This document shows, in pieces, positions 48,009 to 56,547 of a stretch of 64,000 bases of DNA. A program made the translations under genes and the position numbers. The stretch is from Klenkia marina. Lineage in GTDB: Bacteria > Actinomycetota > Actinomycetes > Mycobacteriales > Geodermatophilaceae. Under the pieces are notes generated by a model. It saw only the letters and a list, made by a program, of their open reading frames with translations, did not search any database and was not told the DNA's origin. Location: positions 186,001 to 250,000 of the forward strand of contig NZ_FMUH01000007.1 in the NCBI RefSeq assembly GCF_900101025.1, read 5' to 3'. Every line of letters begins with the position of its first letter. Positions within the stretch are counted from its first letter, which is position 1.

Positions 48009-49379
48009 GTGGCAGTGGTCGACGACATCAGCAGGCCGGTGGCCACGCCTCCCCAGTACGACCGTCAGCCCCCTCAAGACGTCGCTGCCGAGCAGTCGGT
48101 CCTGGGCGGCATGCTGCTGAGCAAGGACGCCATCGCCGACGTCGTGGAGGTCCTGGCCGGGGGCGACTTCTACCGCCCGGCGCACCAGGTCGTCTTCGAC
48201 TGCATCCTCGACCTCTACGGCCGCGGCGAGCCCGCCGACGCGATCACCGTCGCCGCCGAGCTCAACCGCACCGACCAGCTGTCCAAGATGGGCGGCGCGG
48301 TCTACCTGCACACGCTCATCCAGTCCACGCCCACCGCGGCCAACGCCGGCTACTACGCCGCGATCGTCGCCGAGCAGGCCGTGCTCCGCCGCCTGGTCGA
48401 GGCCGGCACGCGCGTGGTCCAGCTGGGCTACGGCGCCGCCGGCGGCAAGGGCGACGTCGACGACATCGTCGACCGGGCCCAGCAGGAGATCTACGACGTC
48501 ACCGAGAAGCGCATGAGCGAGGACTACTCGCGTCTTGAGGACGTCCTGCAGCCCACCATGGACGAGCTCGACGCCATCGCCAGCCGCGGTGGCACCGCGC
48601 GCGGTGTGCCCACCGGCATCCGCGACCTCGACGAGCTCACCAACGGCCTGCAGGCCGGCCAGATGATCGTCATCGCGGCCCGCCCCGGTGTCGGCAAGAG
48701 CACGCTGGGGCTCGACATCGCGCGCAACGCCTCGGTGAAGCACCACCAGGCCGCCTGCATCTTCTCCCTCGAGATGAGCAAGCACGAGATCACCATGCGT
48801 CTGCTGTCGGCCGAGGCGAAGGTGCCGCTGCACCACATGCGCGCCGGGTCGCTGAGCGACGAGGACTGGTCGAAGCTGGCCCGCCGCATGGGCGAGGTCG
48901 CCGACGCCCCGCTGTACATCGACGACTCCCCGAACATGACGATGATGGAGATCCGGGCCAAGGCGCGGCGGCTCAAGCAGCGCAACGACCTGAAGCTGGT
49001 GGTCATCGACTACCTGCAGCTGATGACCTCGGGCAAGCGCGTCGAGTCCCGCCAGCAGGAGGTCTCGGAGTTCTCCCGTGCGCTCAAGCTGCTGGCCAAG
49101 GAGCTCGAGGTCCCCGTGATCGCGATGAGCCAGCTCAACCGTGGCTCCGAGCAGCGCCAGGACAAGAAGCCGATGCTCTCCGACCTGCGTGAGTCCGGCT
49201 CGATCGAGCAGGACGCCGACATGGTCATGATGATCCACCGCGAGGACATGTACGAGAAGGAGTCCCCGCGGGCCGGCGAGGCCGACATCATGCTGGTCAA
49301 GCACCGCAACGGCCCCACCGCCAACGTCACGGTGGCCTTCCAGGGCCACTACTCCCGCTTCGTCGACATGGCCAACTGA
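48009..49379 (+). CDS. dnaB: Replicative DNA helicase DnaB
   Basis: Hexameric 5'-3' helicase of the replication fork; 456 residues. The N-terminal collar starts at MAVVDDISRP (GTG 48009), aligning with the known M. tuberculosis start, then PPQDVAAEQSVLGGMLLS. The RecA-like domain has Walker A ARPGVGKSTLGL, EMSKHEITMRL, Walker B LVVIDYLQLM, and the arginine finger/loop region QDADMVMMIHRE. No intein interrupts the Walker A or other conserved sites, unlike M. tuberculosis DnaB. In-frame GTG 47979 is a possible longer start. Its regulator DciA is encoded at 9.5 kb. Confidence 0.97.
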   Translation: MAVVDDISRPVATPPQYDRQPPQDVAAEQSVLGGMLLSKDAIADVVEVLAGGDFYRPAHQVVFDCILDLYGRGEPADAITVAAELNRTDQLSKMGGAVYLHTLIQSTPTAANAGYYAAIVAEQAVLRRLVEAGTRVVQLGYGAAGGKGDVDDIVDRAQQEIYDVTEKRMSEDYSRLEDVLQPTMDELDAIASRGGTARGVPTGIRDLDELTNGLQAGQMIVIAARPGVGKSTLGLDIARNASVKHHQAACIFSLEMSKHEITMRLLSAEAKVPLHHMRAGSLSDEDWSKLARRMGEVADAPLYIDDSPNMTMMEIRAKARRLKQRNDLKLVVIDYLQLMTSGKRVESRQQEVSEFSRALKLLAKELEVPVIAMSQLNRGSEQRQDKKPMLSDLRESGSIEQDADMVMMIHREDMYEKESPRAGEADIMLVKHRNGPTANVTVAFQGHYSRFVDMAN

Positions 49380-49432
49380 CCCCGGGGACCGGGCCCGCGG
49401 TCCACCATCAGGCAGAGCCGGCAGGAGAGCTG

Positions 49433-50281
49433 ATGGATGCGGGCACGGTGCGCGCCCTGGTCGCCGAGCAGTTCCCGCAGTGGGCGGACCTGTCCGTCAC
49501 CCCCGTGGCGCAGCAGGGCAACGACAACCGCACCTTCCGACTCGGCGACGGACTGGCTGCCCGGTTGCCGGCCGGGCCCGAGTACGCCGCGGCCGTCGAG
49601 AAGGAGGACCGCTGGCTGCCCGTGATCGGCCGCCACGTCACCGTCGCCGTCCCGGAGGTGGTGGCGACCGGGCGTCCGGGCCAGGGCTACCCCCACTCCT
49701 GGTCGGTACGGCGCTGGCTGCCCGGAGACGTCCTGCCCGCCGCCGGCCCGGTCGACGACGCACGGCTGGGCGCCGACCTGGGTGGCTTCCTCCGCGAGCT
49801 GCAGCGCACCCCAGCCACCGGCGGGCCGCCGGCCGGCGCGCACTCGTTCGACCGCGGCCGGCACCCGAGCCGCTACGAGGGCGAGGTGCGTGCGGCGCTG
49901 GCGCGGCTGGGGTCCACCGTCGACCAGGCCGCCTGCGCTGCGGTGTGGGCCGACGCGCAACCGACCTCCTGGTCCGGTGACCCGGTCTGGTTCCACGGCG
50001 ACCTGGCCCCGGGCAACCTGCTGGTCCGCGGCGGGCGGTTGTCGGCGGTGATCGACTTCGGCGTCTGCGGGGTCGGGGACCCCGCCTGCGACCTGGTCAT
50101 CGCCTGGACCTGGCTGGGCGACGCGGGCCGTGCGGCGTTCCGCGACGCCGTCGACCTCGACGAGGGCACCTGGGCCCGCGCCCGCGGCTGGGCGCTGTGG
50201 AAGGCGCTGATCACCGACCCGGGCTCACCGCTGCACGGTGAGCAGCGGCGCGCTCGGACGGCACTGCTCAACGGCCGGTAG
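49433..50281 (+). CDS. Aminoglycoside phosphotransferase (APH) family kinase
   Basis: 282 residues. Kinase-like fold with Brenner-type catalytic loop WFHGDLAPGNLLVRGG (about residues 184-199; catalytic Asp, Asn) and metal-binding IDFGVCGVGDPACDL (about 205-219). The N-lobe has NDNRTFRLGDGLAARLP. The family phosphorylates aminoglycosides, but many chromosomal members act on other small molecules, and resistance cannot be claimed. ATG 49433 has AGGAG upstream. Its last 57 bases overlap a disrupted membrane-protein gene on the other strand. Confidence 0.88.
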   Translation: MDAGTVRALVAEQFPQWADLSVTPVAQQGNDNRTFRLGDGLAARLPAGPEYAAAVEKEDRWLPVIGRHVTVAVPEVVATGRPGQGYPHSWSVRRWLPGDVLPAAGPVDDARLGADLGGFLRELQRTPATGGPPAGAHSFDRGRHPSRYEGEVRAALARLGSTVDQAACAAVWADAQPTSWSGDPVWFHGDLAPGNLLVRGGRLSAVIDFGVCGVGDPACDLVIAWTWLGDAGRAAFRDAVDLDEGTWARARGWALWKALITDPGSPLHGEQRRARTALLNGR

Positions 50282-50673
50282 CGGGTCCTGCACGGCCAGC
50301 CGCCCGCGGTGGCCCAGCACCGGGAGGCACAGCGCGGCGGTCACGACGCAGATCCCCTGCCAGGCAGTGGAGCCAGCGCTCCAAGAGGTCACCGCCGTGG
50401 CCGGGAGCAGCAGCATGGCCACCGTCCGGGCGAGGGCCGCCCGCCCGTGCCGCAGTGACCAGGTGCGGCCAACGCCAGGCCGAGGAAGGCGAGTCCGCCC
50501 GCGGTCAGGGGCAGGAGGGCGATCGCGCCGGCGTACCACCGGACGGCGGCGTCGAGGTCGCCGCCGACGAGCGGCGCGGCGGTGGCCAGTCGTCGGGCCA
50601 TCCCGGCCAGCGACACGGTGTTCAGGCCGGCGGCGCAGACGACGGAGAGACCGAGGTAGGGGGCGCGGGTCAT
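50225..50673 (-). pseudogene. Frameshifted membrane protein of unknown family
   Basis: From ATG 50673 one frame reads TRAPYLGLSVVCAAGLNTVSL ... AIALLPLTAGGLAFLGLALAAP and then loses coding character near 50455, ending at 50389. From about 50450 another minus-strand frame continues RAALARTVAMLLLPATAVTSW ... GICVVTAALCLPVLG and stops at 50225. Joined, they give a ~148-residue, four-helix membrane protein. G/C at third positions switches frame at the same place. A one-base loss (or two-base gain) between about 50445 and 50462 explains this; a sequencing error cannot be excluded. I do not recognise the family (the length and layout recall short DUF998-like proteins). Confidence 0.6.
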
Positions 50674-50775
50674 GACGTCCAGCGTCACCGCAGGGCCCGG
50701 CCCGCACCTGAGAAGTCCTACCCGGTCGTGCTCGGGGGCCGCACCCGACCCGGTTCGTCGGACCCAGGGGGCAGC

Positions 50776-51489
50776 ATGCCCGGCATGGACGACGACGCCA
50801 CGCCGATCACCCGCACCGAGGCGCAGGGCGCCGTGACCGAGCTCGGGTGGCGGCTGCTGCTCGGCGAGCTGGTCACCGTCGTCCCGCTGGACTCGCTCGC
50901 CGAGGGCGCCGGCCTGCTGGCCGCGGTCACGGCCGAGCTGGGCGCCGGGGGCGACGCGCACCTGCGCGCCGACCTGCGACCCGACCGCCTGCGGCTCGCC
51001 CTGCAGCACCGGGCCAGCGGGCGCGTGACCGCCGCCGATCTCGCCCTGGCCCTGCGGGTGACCGGCGTGCTCGACCGGCCGATGACTCCGGTGGGCGACC
51101 ACCGCACCGACCCGGTGCAGGAGCTCGAGATCGCCGTCGACGCGCTCGACGTCGCCGCCGTCCGCCCGTTCTGGGCCGCCGTGCTGGGGATGGTCCCCCA
51201 GCCCGGCGACGACGATGCCCTGGTCGACCCGGCCGGTCGGCTGCCCGCGGTCTGGTTCCAGCAGATGGACGCCGAGCGGCCGCAGCGCAACCGCATCCAC
51301 CTCGACATCACCGTGCCGCACGACGTCGCCGAGCAGCGTGTGGCCGCGGCCCTGGCGGCGGGCGGCACCCTGCTGTCCGCCGACGCAGCCCGCGCCTTCT
51401 GGGTGCTGGCCGACGCCGAGGGCAACGAGGTCTGCGTGTGCACCTGGCAGGACCGCGACCGGCCCGGCCAGATCAGTCCCGCAGGTTGA
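50776..51489 (+). CDS. VOC/glyoxalase-like protein with degenerate pterin-dehydratase-like N-terminus
   Basis: 237 residues. The first ~110 (GWRLLLGELVTVVPLDSLAEGAGLLAAVTAELGA ... ADLALALRVTGVLD) have the alternating pattern of the pterin-4a-carbinolamine dehydratase fold but lack its HHP active-site motif. Residues ~118-230 form a glyoxalase-like (VOC) half: ELEIAVDALDVAAVRPFWAAVLGM, WFQQMDAERPQRNRIHLDITVP, and the metal-site-like His and Glu (NEVCVCTW). This two-part architecture occurs in other actinobacteria. The reaction is unknown. The start ATG 50776 or 50785 is uncertain. Its end overlaps the cupin gene by 17 bases, convergent. Confidence 0.8.
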   Translation: MPGMDDDATPITRTEAQGAVTELGWRLLLGELVTVVPLDSLAEGAGLLAAVTAELGAGGDAHLRADLRPDRLRLALQHRASGRVTAADLALALRVTGVLDRPMTPVGDHRTDPVQELEIAVDALDVAAVRPFWAAVLGMVPQPGDDDALVDPAGRLPAVWFQQMDAERPQRNRIHLDITVPHDVAEQRVAAALAAGGTLLSADAARAFWVLADAEGNEVCVCTWQDRDRPGQISPAG

Positions 51490-51931
51490 GCTGGTCGTAC
51501 CGGGCGGCCAGCTCGTCGAGCTCCTCGGTGGTCGGCACCCGCCCGCCGGCCCGCAGCTCGACCATGCCGCGGAAGTAGTCCTCCCGCGGTGCGCCGGGGG
51601 TGAACAGGATCAGGAACCGGCACCCGGCGTCGTCGTCCGCGGCTCGGAACCCGTGCACCCCCGACCGGGGGACGTAGACCAGGTCGCCCGGCCCGGCCGT
51701 CGTCCAGGTGTCGCCGTCGAGCACCGCGAGCCGGCCCTCCAGCACGTGGAACGACTCGCTGAACGTGCGGTGCACGTGCGGCCCCGGCCCGCCGCCACCG
51801 GGCGGCAGGGTGACCTCGAACAGCCCGAAGTCGCCCTGGGTCTGCGCGCCGGTGGCCACGAAGCGGGTCCGGCCCGCCACCTCCTGGTCAGCGTGCCGGG
51901 AGACGGTGGCGGCGCCGGGCAGGTAGCTCAT
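51473..51931 (-). CDS. Cupin-domain protein
   Basis: 152 residues forming one conserved cupin barrel. Motif 1 is GPHVHRTFSESFHVLEGRLAV (His, His, Glu, His metal ligands, about residues 51-71), and motif 2 is PGDLVYVPRSGVHGFRA (His). Metal binding is expected; the reaction is unknown. ATG 51931. It is divergent from a broken hydrolase gene and convergent with the VOC gene. Confidence 0.88.
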   Translation of the reverse strand: MSYLPGAATVSRHADQEVAGRTRFVATGAQTQGDFGLFEVTLPPGGGGPGPHVHRTFSESFHVLEGRLAVLDGDTWTTAGPGDLVYVPRSGVHGFRAADDDAGCRFLILFTPGAPREDYFRGMVELRAGGRVPTTEELDELAARYDQLNLRD

Positions 51932-51980
51932 GCGCTCGTCCTACCCGAACCGGTCGGGCACGTGCACGCGAACCCCGGGC

Positions 51981-52835
51981 GTGCGGATCGGCGACCGGCT
52001 GCAGGCCATGGCGATGCACGCGACCGCGCGCTGGACGGTCCGGTACGGGGAGGAGCTCCGGTTCGCGGGGTCCGAGCTGCCCGCGCCGGCCGTCGTCCGG
52101 GTGGGCACCCGGCACGGCCGGGTGCCCGTGCACGTGTACGGCAATGGCACGGACGGCGGGACCTCGGCGCACGTGCACCTGCACGGCGGCGCCTGGCTCA
52201 TGCGGTACCCGCAGATGGACGACTGGTGGTGCCGCTACCTCGCCGCCACCACCGGTGCGGTGGTGCACGACGTCGACTTCCGCGCCGGCCCCTAGGTCGC
52301 CTACCCGGTCGCCCAGGAGCAGGCGCACGACGTCGCCGCGTGGGTGGCCGCACGCCACGCCCGCACGTCGGTCGGCGGGTTCTCCTCGGGCGGAGGGATG
52401 GCCGCGGCGGTCGCCCTGATGGCCCGCGACCTGGGCTCGTTCACCCCGGCCCTCCAGGTGCTGGGCATCCCGGCCCTGGACATGGCCTCCGAGGTGCCCG
52501 CCGGCGCCGGGATGATCTCGCCGTCGCTGCGGGCGCTGGTGCGCCGGGTCTACTTCCCCGACGTCGCGAGCCGCCGCGAGCCCTACGCCTCACCGCTGCT
52601 GGCCCCCGACCTCACCGGCCTGCCCCCGGCGCTCGTGCTCACCGCCGGCCGGGACACCCTGCGACCCGACGGTGTCGCCTACGCCCAGCGGCTGCGGGAG
52701 GCCGGGGTCGACGTCTGGCACCACGACACCCCCGGCGTCGACCACTACTTCCTGACCGAGGACCCGGTGCGGGCCCGCGACACCATGGCCCAGGTCGCCG
52801 ACCGCGTCCGGGCAGCCCTTGCCCCCCAGCCCTGA
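51981..52835 (+). pseudogene. Alpha/beta hydrolase (HSL family) interrupted by an in-frame TAG
   Basis: The reading frame from GTG 51981 (ATG 52008 is an alternative) encodes the hormone-sensitive-lipase-type N-terminal half with the oxyanion motif HLHGGAWLMRY and HDVDFRAGP. It hits TAG at 52293-52295, and then continues in the same frame with VAYPVAQEQAHDVAAWV, the nucleophile elbow GGFSSGGGM, ALVLTAGRDTLRPDG (catalytic Asp) and GVDHYF (catalytic His) to TGA 52835. A single C-to-T change (CAG Gln to TAG) restores a full ~284-residue enzyme. Nothing else is damaged, so the mutation is recent or an artefact. A restart downstream (for example ATG 52344) would lack the oxyanion hole. Confidence 0.85.
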
Positions 52836-52855
52836 CGGAGGCCAGGGTGGGCGGC

Positions 52856-53245
52856 ATGGCCACCTGGGCGGACGTCGAACGCATCGCCACCGGACTGCCG
52901 GCGGTCGAGGAGAGCACCACCTGGGGCAACCGCTGCTGGAAGGTCGGCGGGAAGACCTTCGTGTGGGTGCGGCCGCTGGGGAAGAAGGACCGCGCCGACC
53001 TCGGTGACGCCGTGCCCGACGGCGAGGTCATGGCCGTGCGCGTGGACGGCGAGGGAGGCAAGGCCGAGCTGCTGGCCGCCGAGCCCGAGGTCTGCTTCAC
53101 CGTCCCGCACTTCGACGGCTTCCCCGCGGTCCTGGTCAGGCTCGACGACGTCGAGGGGACGCTGCTGACCGAGCTGGTCGAGGACGCCTGGCAGGTGATG
53201 GCCCCGCCGAAGGTGCGCAGCGACCACGGACCCCGGGACGCCTGA
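52856..53245 (+). CDS. MmcQ/YjbR family DNA-binding-like protein
   Basis: 129 residues. Family features: TWADVERIATGLPAVEESTTWGNRCWKVGGKTFVWV (start, Trp-rich), FTVPHFDGFPAVLVRLDDV, and LTELVEDAWQVMAPPK near the end. YjbR has a CyaY-like fold and has been linked to DNA binding, but its role is not established. ATG 52856 follows the broken hydrolase by 20 bases and may share its transcript. Confidence 0.88.
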   Translation: MATWADVERIATGLPAVEESTTWGNRCWKVGGKTFVWVRPLGKKDRADLGDAVPDGEVMAVRVDGEGGKAELLAAEPEVCFTVPHFDGFPAVLVRLDDVEGTLLTELVEDAWQVMAPPKVRSDHGPRDA

Positions 53246-53300
53246 GCACGGCGCGGCGCTCGCACAGGTCCGTGATCGACTCGGGCACGGGGGTCAGGGC

Positions 53301-53972
53301 TCAGGTGTCGGCGCGCAGCAGCGGGGGGTGCAGTTGCTCGGCCGGGCCGCGGCGGTAGAGCTGGGCCGGGCGGCCGCCGTCCCGCGTGGTGGTCTCCCCC
53401 GTGGGGTCGAGCAGGCCGGGGGTGCCGGTGACCTTGCGGTGGAAGTTCCGGGGGTCCAGCGCCCGGCCCCAGACCACCTCGTAGACGCGGCGCAGCTGGG
53501 CGACGGTGAACTCGGGGCCGCAGAACGCCGTGGCCAGGGCGGTGTACTCGAGCTTCGCGCGGGCCCGCTCGACCCCGTCGGCGAGCACCCGGTCGTGGTC
53601 GAAGGCCAGCTCGCGGGCCTGCGCCACCGGCACCCAGCGGGCGTCGGCGGCATCCGTGCCGGCGGTGGGCGCCGGCTGGTCGGGCACCAGGGCCAGGTGC
53701 GCCACGGTGACCACGCGTTGGCGGGGGTCGCGGTCGGGGGCGCCGTAGGAGGCCAGCTGCTCGAGGTGGCCGACGTCCAGGCCGGTCTCCTCGGCGAGCT
53801 CCCGGGTGGCAGCTGCCGCGAGGTCCTCGTCGGGCCGGACGAAGCCGCCGGGCAGCGCATCGCGCCCGAGGAAGGGCTCCTCGCCGCGGCGCACCAGCAG
53901 GGCGCACAGGTCGTCGCCGCGCACGGTCAGCACCACGAGGTCGACCGTCACCGCGAACGGGGGGAACGCCAT
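53301..53972 (-). CDS. Nudix-domain transcriptional regulator (NrtR-like)
   Basis: 223 residues. An N-terminal Nudix domain with an intact box (Gly43 ... Glu49 ... REL-AEE at 57-62, GL) is joined to a C-terminal winged helix (about 150-215: [34 protein letters not shown]). This is the architecture of NrtR and related regulators, which sense ADP-ribose or sugar-derived ligands and control NAD or sugar-use genes. The Nudix catalytic residues appear present, so it may also hydrolyse its ligand. It is divergent from the SPFH/NAD-kinase-like pair, and the 81-base spacer contains palindromes that fit an operator. Autoregulation and control of that pair are inferred. Confidence 0.9.
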   Translation of the reverse strand: MAFPPFAVTVDLVVLTVRGDDLCALLVRRGEEPFLGRDALPGGFVRPDEDLAAAATRELAEETGLDVGHLEQLASYGAPDRDPRQRVVTVAHLALVPDQPAPTAGTDAADARWVPVAQARELAFDHDRVLADGVERARAKLEYTALATAFCGPEFTVAQLRRVYEVVWGRALDPRNFHRKVTGTPGLLDPTGETTTRDGGRPAQLYRRGPAEQLHPPLLRADT

Positions 53973-53985
53973 GCCGCCACCCTAA

Positions 53986-54036
53986 CGTCAAGTTGACGAC
54001 AAGGTCTTCTCGTGCTTATCGTCGTGATGACGACAA
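53986..54036. promoter_or_regulatory. Palindromic operator region for the Nudix regulator
   Basis: cgtcaagttgacg (53986-53998) and tcgtcgtgatgacga (54019-54033) are inverted repeats, and each contains or adjoins an exact tgacgacaa (53994-54002, 54028-54036), 34 bases apart. They fill the spacer between the divergent regulator and SPFH genes. The spacing (about three helical turns) fits two dimers on one DNA face. Confidence 0.6.
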
Positions 54037-54053
54037 CGAACGAGGAGGACGTC

Positions 54054-55052
54054 ATGGCCGACATCGCCCGCTATCCCTTCACCCGCCACCTCCGTGGCTC
54101 GGCGACCGCCTACGTGCAGCACGTGACCGCCGGCCGCACGCGGCACGCCGGCACCGGGGCCAGCTTCTGGTTCCGCCCGCTCTCGGCCGTGCTCAGCGAG
54201 ATCCCGGTCGACGACCGCGAGCTCCCGCTGCTGTTCCACGCCCGGACGGCGGACTTCCAGGACGTCACCGTGCAGATGACGCTGACCTTCCGTTTCGCCG
54301 ACCCGGCCCTGGCCGCAGGCCGCGTGGACTTCTCGATCGACCCCGACACCGGCCTGTGGCGCGGCACCCCCCTCGAGCAGGTCGCCGGACTGCTCACCGA
54401 GTCGGCGCAGCAGCACGCCATCGACCTGCTCGCCGGCGCCGTGCTCACCGCCGCGCTCACCGGTGGCGTCGGGCCGGTGCGGGAGGCGGTGGCCGCCGGT
54501 CTGGCCGCCGACCCGCGGCTGGTGGAGACCGGCATCGTGGTGGTCGACGTCCGGGTGGTGGCGATCCGGCCCGAACCCGAGATGGAGCGGGCCCTGCGGA
54601 CGCCGACCCGCGAGCAGGTGCAGGCCGACGCCGACGCCGCGACCTACGCCCGGCGGGCCACGGCCGTCGAGCGCGAGCGGGCGATCAGCGAGAACGAGCT
54701 GGCCAACCAGGTCGAGCTCGCCCGGCGCGAGGAGGAGCTGGTCGGCCAGCGCGGCGTCAACGCCCGGCGGGAGGCCGAGAACGCCGCAGCCGCCGCCGAG
54801 GTCGCCGCGGAGTCGAAGGCCCGCCGGGACCGCGCCGCCGCGGTGGTCGAGGCCGAGCGCACCCGGGTGCAGGGCGAGGCCCGCGGCGCGGCCAACCGCG
54901 CCGAGTGGGCGGTCTGGGTCGACATGCCGGTCGAGACTGTGCACGCGCTGGCCCTGCGGCAGCTGGCCAGCAACCTGCCGCAGATCCAGAACCTCACCGT
55001 CACCCCGGACATGCTGACCGGGCTGCTGGCCAAGCTCGGGACCGACCGGTGA
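54054..55052 (+). CDS. Soluble SPFH/band-7 domain protein
   Basis: 332 residues from ATG 54054 (GAGGAGG upstream). Residues ~8-185 look like an SPFH domain ([80 protein letters not shown]). A charged Ala/Glu/Arg coiled coil follows (about 190-285), then a short C-terminal domain. No N-terminal membrane helix or hairpin is present, unlike flotillins and stomatins, so it is probably cytosolic or peripheral and oligomeric. It overlaps the NAD-kinase-like gene by 4 bases and is probably controlled by the divergent Nudix regulator. The function is unknown. Confidence 0.85.
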   Translation: MADIARYPFTRHLRGSATAYVQHVTAGRTRHAGTGASFWFRPLSAVLSEIPVDDRELPLLFHARTADFQDVTVQMTLTFRFADPALAAGRVDFSIDPDTGLWRGTPLEQVAGLLTESAQQHAIDLLAGAVLTAALTGGVGPVREAVAAGLAADPRLVETGIVVVDVRVVAIRPEPEMERALRTPTREQVQADADAATYARRATAVERERAISENELANQVELARREEELVGQRGVNARREAENAAAAAEVAAESKARRDRAAAVVEAERTRVQGEARGAANRAEWAVWVDMPVETVHALALRQLASNLPQIQNLTVTPDMLTGLLAKLGTDR

Positions 55053-55927
55053 GCCTGGCCCCCCGTGTGGTGCTCGTGACCCGGGCCACCGAGCTCACCG
55101 AACTGGTGGCCCGGCACGGCACCCGCGGGCAGGCCGCGTTCTTCCTGCGCAGCCGGGGCCGCGACGTCGACGAGGTGGCCGCACGCGACGCCGCCCAGCA
55201 GGCCGCGGTCGCCGCGGCGCTCGCCCAGGTGCCGCTGGACTGGCGGCGGGGCAGCGTCGAGCGGGGTGACCTGCCACGGTTCCTGTTCGCGCCCGACGAC
55301 GTCGTCCTCGTGGTGGGGCAGGACGGCCTGGTGGCCAACGTGGCCAAGTACCTCGACGGCCAGCCGGTGGTGGGTGTCGACCCCGAGCCCGGCCGCAACG
55401 CCGGGGTGCTGGTGCGGCACCGGGCCGAGGAGGTCGGCGAGCTGCTGGCGGCCCGCGACCGCGCCGACGCGCTGACGATGGTGCAGGCGCGCACCGACGA
55501 CGGGCAGGTGCTGACCGCGCTCAACGAGGTCTACCTGGGCCAGCCCACCCACCAGACCGCCCGCTACCGGCTGCGCGCCCCCGGCGGGGAGCCCGAGCGG
55601 CAGGCGTCGTCGGGGCTGCTGGTGTCGACCGGCACCGGGGCCACCGGGTGGTGCCGGTCGGCCTGGCTCGAACGGCACAGCGCCCTCGCCCTGCCCGGGC
55701 CCACCGATCCGGCGCTGGCCTGGTTCGTGCGCGAGGCGTGGCCGTCACCGGTCACCGGCACGACCTGCACCGAGGGCCTGCTCGGCCCGGACGACGAGCT
55801 GGCGCTGACCGTCGAGAGCGACCGCCTGGTGGCCTTCGGCGACGGCCTGGAGGACGACCACCTCACGCTGACCTGGGGCCAGCAGGTCACCGTGGGCCGG
55901 GCGCCCCGCCGGCTGCGGTTGGTCTGA
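55049..55927 (+). CDS. NAD-kinase-like protein with altered GGDG motif
   Basis: 292 residues. The layout follows the NAD/diacylglycerol-kinase fold: VVLVTRATE start, [13 protein letters not shown] (residues 85-97) where NAD kinases have GGDGT, LNEVYLG (158-164) matching the NE motif, and [15 protein letters not shown] (187-201) matching the glycine-rich STPTGSTAY loop. The second Gly-to-Gln and Thr-to-Leu changes in the phosphate-donor motif make normal NAD kinase activity uncertain; it may bind or modify another nucleotide. GTG 55049 overlaps the SPFH stop, so the two are co-translated. The housekeeping NAD kinase should be elsewhere. Confidence 0.8.
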   Translation: MSLAPRVVLVTRATELTELVARHGTRGQAAFFLRSRGRDVDEVAARDAAQQAAVAAALAQVPLDWRRGSVERGDLPRFLFAPDDVVLVVGQDGLVANVAKYLDGQPVVGVDPEPGRNAGVLVRHRAEEVGELLAARDRADALTMVQARTDDGQVLTALNEVYLGQPTHQTARYRLRAPGGEPERQASSGLLVSTGTGATGWCRSAWLERHSALALPGPTDPALAWFVREAWPSPVTGTTCTEGLLGPDDELALTVESDRLVAFGDGLEDDHLTLTWGQQVTVGRAPRRLRLV

Positions 55928-55945
55928 TCCACGCTGGGGCGACGG

Positions 55946-56545
55946 CTACGCGGGGCGGAGGAGGGCGACGAGGAAGTCGGACTCCGCGGTGAACGGGCGG
56001 AGGTCCCAGGTGGACAGCAGCACGTCCTCGGCCCAGCCGGTCGCGGCGGCGTCGGCGCGGAACTCGTCGAACCCGTAGCCGCGGTGGTCGCCGAACCCGA
56101 TCGCCATGCGTCCACCGGGCTCGAGGTGGGCCAGCAGCCGGGTGAGCGCGGTACGGCGCGACGTGGGGTGGACGAAGGTGATCACGTTGCCGGCGCACAC
56201 GATGCCGTCGAAGGTCTCGCCGAGGTCGAACGTCGTCAGGTCCTCGACCAGCCAGCGGGGGCCCGGGTGGTCGACCTCGGCGGCGGCCACCAGCACGGGG
56301 TCGCCGTCCACACCGGTGACGACGTGGCCGGCGCGGTGCAGCGCGCCGCCGACCCGGCCCGGCCCGCAGCCGGCGTCGAGCACCCGTGAGCCGCGCGGCA
56401 GCAGCGCGTCGACCAGCCGCGCCTCGCCGTCGAGGTCGGCGCCCTCGGCGGCCAGGCCGCGGAAGCGGTCGACGTACCACTGCGAGTGGTCGGGGTCGGC
56501 GGCGACGATCTCGGCCCAGCTGGCGTTGTCCTCCACGTCCCCCAT
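55946..56545 (-). CDS. Class I SAM-dependent methyltransferase
   Basis: 199 residues. Motif I VLDAGCGPGRVGGAL (about residues 55-69), the acidic end of strand 2 VVTGVDGD, motif II WLVEDLTTFD and post-motif VCAGNVITFV define a Rossmann-type SAM methyltransferase. The substrate is unknown. ATG 56545. It lies directly after the FMN-enzyme gene on the same strand (2-base gap), so they are probably co-transcribed. It converges with the NAD-kinase-like gene. Confidence 0.9.
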   Translation of the reverse strand: MGDVEDNASWAEIVAADPDHSQWYVDRFRGLAAEGADLDGEARLVDALLPRGSRVLDAGCGPGRVGGALHRAGHVVTGVDGDPVLVAAAEVDHPGPRWLVEDLTTFDLGETFDGIVCAGNVITFVHPTSRRTALTRLLAHLEPGGRMAIGFGDHRGYGFDEFRADAAATGWAEDVLLSTWDLRPFTAESDFLVALLRPA

Positions 56546-56547
56546 CC

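Noticed and set aside
48009-49379. Possible intein in dnaB, as in M. tuberculosis
   Set aside because: Length (456 aa) and uninterrupted Walker A and other motifs show that no intein is present.
51740-51755. cacgtggaac in the cupin gene as a parS site
   Set aside because: Only the right half matches; the left half has no resemblance (10 of 14 positions).
52293-52295. TAG read as pyrrolysine in the hydrolase gene
   Set aside because: No pylT/pylS genes or PYLIS-like element in view, and the site is not an active-site position in this family.
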